A stretch of 64,000 nt of DNA from Polytrichum commune. Lineage: Eukaryota > Streptophyta > Polytrichopsida > Polytrichales > Polytrichaceae. Where the stretch lies: the NCBI GenBank assembly GCA_950295325.1, contig OX485804.1, positions 26,972,001-27,036,000 of the forward strand, read 5' to 3'. This document shows, piece after piece, positions 62,575 through 64,000 of this stretch. A program made the translations under genes and the position numbers. Position 1 is the first letter of the stretch. Each line of letters starts with the position of its first letter. The notes beneath the pieces are model-generated. The model searched no databases. It saw only the letters and a list, made by a program, of their open reading frames with translations, and was not told where the DNA came from.

Positions 62575-62994
62575 GGGCCGGTCCCACATGGGGTCCCAAG
62601 TCCCAAGTCCCACTCATGTTTAGCAAGTCCCAAGTTCCCACTCATGTTAGCAAGTCCCAACATGGAGGCAAAGTCCCAACTTTTGAGCCTCGAGAATCCA
62701 TTCAAATATGATTGATTATCCTTAAAGTTTGATCTTCATTATTTCATGCAAAAACATTCACAGGACTTGTGTTGAGAGTTGGGTTCTAGCTTTTTGCTCA
62801 ACTCAACTCTCAACACAAGTGTCAAGCCTCACCTCCAAAAAGTGTTGTCATGTAGTCATCCATGTCATACTTGGGACTTAGGACTTGGGATCCCATGTGA
62901 AGTGGAAAGTCCCAACTTCCATCCTATCAATAGTTGATAGTGCATGAATTGACCTCCAATGACTTAAGACTTGGGACCCCGTGTGAACCGGCCC
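62575..62994. mobile_element. Tourist-like (PIF/Harbinger) MITE
   Basis: The 420-bp element starts GGGCCGGTCCCACATGGGG and ends in the inverted form (CCCCGTGTGAACCGGCCC), flanked by TTA on both sides (62572-62574, 62995-62997). The centre folds again: ACTTGTGTTGAGAGTTG near 62765 pairs with CAACTCTCAACACAAGT near 62805. Internal short repeats of TCCCAAGTCCCA are present. The three-base TTA target fits PIF/Harbinger. Non-coding. Confidence 0.85.
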
Positions 62995-63396
62995 TTAATC
63001 TTGACCCTACGACTAGATGTACGGGGTGTTGCATGTTGAATGTCATCATTCATCCACCCTTCTACATCAATCACAACATACATTAAGGTGTAATCGGAAC
63101 CTATAACCCAAGTTCCAACCCAAAACCACCCTCATGACATTTTTCACATGTTCTGCACCAAACGCAAACACAATTGAAAGGGTTGTTAAATCATGTTTCA
63201 TTATTTAGAGGTGTGTAGTCTCATTATATGTCTCAAAAGCTCACTCTACATGAGCTTCATAAAATTGTGGCCCCCCCCTGTGACCAAAACTAATATCTTA
63301 CATTACACAAAGCTTTACATAGAAACATTTGAAGCTAAGATTCTATTTGGGCAAAGATAGATAATTGACTCTCTTATGGAGGAGTTGAAAGTTGGG

Positions 63397-63536
63397 CCAC
63401 ATTCGTAAGCTAATAATTTAATCTAAATAAGCCGAACCGGAAGAAGAAGCAAATAGAAAAGAAGCACGGCACCAATTAAGATCAAAGGAAGTAGCAAACC
63501 TATTACTAAATAAACACAAATAGGTGCAAATTCCAT
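63397..63536 (-). pseudogene. nad3: Nuclear fragment of mitochondrial nad3 (NUMT)
   Basis: The minus-strand start at 63536 reads MEFAPICVYLVIGLLLPLIL, the N-terminal transmembrane part of NADH dehydrogenase subunit 3 of complex I. A ~5-bp insertion near 63470 shifts the frame and leads to a stop at 63423. In the other frame the copy continues through FASSS-like sequence to AYECG, and the similarity ends at 63397. The intact mitochondrial protein is about 118 aa, so about 40% is present. The sequence upstream (63545-63830) is in frame but not recognised. Confidence 0.75.
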
Positions 63537-63871
63537 GAGTATTTCTTCGCGACGATTTCTAAAGTGAATACAATATACCCAAACTATTCTGACCCAGGAG
63601 AGTTTTCTAGGCCCCGACGTCGTTACAATAACGGTTGGGCCTAACGCATGGGTCCAAGCTCCCAAACTAATATTAAACCCAGACACTGTCCCATTGCAAG
63701 GCAATGTATCAATGACATGTGAACATGCTCTCCAAACCTCCCCTCCTGGGTTTCTCGGTGCCACCTGATCAAACCCTAAAGCTCCACCATCCCAATTACC
63801 ACGACCGTTGATGTGCATGGCTCGGGTATTCTGGGTTTAGGGTTTCGGCATTTGCAGGCATTCCGTTGCCA

Positions 63872-63932
63872 GGATGGATGGATGGATGGATGGACGGACG
63901 GACGCAGTGGGCGCACATTCATTCATTCATTC
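63872..63932. repeat. Microsatellites (GGAT)n/(GGAC)n and (ATTC)n
   Basis: Tetranucleotide runs at 63872-63904 and 63917-63932. They are non-coding. Confidence 0.9.
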
Positions 63933-64000
63933 TTATACCACAGCTAGCTTCAGATGGACTTGGGTTTCGGAGAGCTTTATACACTTCCTGCACTGCCAAA

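Overview
This is nuclear DNA of a land plant. Introns have GT..AG borders, long stretches are non-coding and rich in transposon remnants, and the proteins are plant-specific: a COBRA-like GPI protein, a RING/kinase-like/WD40 protein and a kinase-NB-ARC-LRR immune receptor. The order kinase, NB-ARC, LRR is the PNL class known from mosses, and a truncated mitochondrial nad3 copy at the right end begins Met-Glu-Phe as I recall for early-diverging land plants. A moss or other bryophyte is the best guess; no species is claimed.

Layout. 1-12.2 kb is accessory: a decayed multi-exon gene with a DGNHR motif (minus strand, 1175-6102), split by an 85-bp-type satellite and a 410-bp TIR element, then a decayed Ty3/gypsy gag (6697-8491) and a 49-bp minisatellite. 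12.2-27.5 kb is one locus on the minus strand: kinase exon, NB-ARC exon and a huge LRR exon built from about 70 tandem 144-bp units, each coding two 24-residue LRRs. The kinase, NB-ARC and first ~26 units form an open 2,364-codon model. A stop at 20114 and a 1-bp loss near 20067 cut off the rest, although the next 35 units are again open for 1,688 codons. A 1,384-bp TIR element sits in the decayed far end of the array. 27.7-34.2 kb is degenerate repeats, including two diverged copies of a lost gene. 34.2-41.4 kb has no firm gene, one weak small spliced candidate and several foldback elements.

Three housekeeping-type genes follow. A RING-pseudokinase-WD40 gene (+, 41469-46107, 7 exons, 876 aa) has a seven-bladed propeller. 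Cytosolic glutamyl-tRNA synthetase (-, 49007-52368, 6 exons, 742 aa) and a COBRA-like protein (-, 55635-61989, 6 exons, 475 aa) have reading frames that stay in phase at every junction I propose. The spaces between them hold a dispersed repeat family, long-TIR elements, a Tourist-like MITE (62575-62994) and the nad3 fragment (63397-63536).

The most interesting object is the LRR array. It is nearly uniform, its period is a multiple of three, it shows higher-order duplication in blocks of 8-10 units, and its variation is concentrated in a few codons at predicted solvent-exposed beta-strand positions of the LRR. It looks like a receptor whose recognition surface is rebuilt by unequal exchange of a small set of cassettes. 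All coordinates and splice sites were worked out by eye; no alignment or database search was run.
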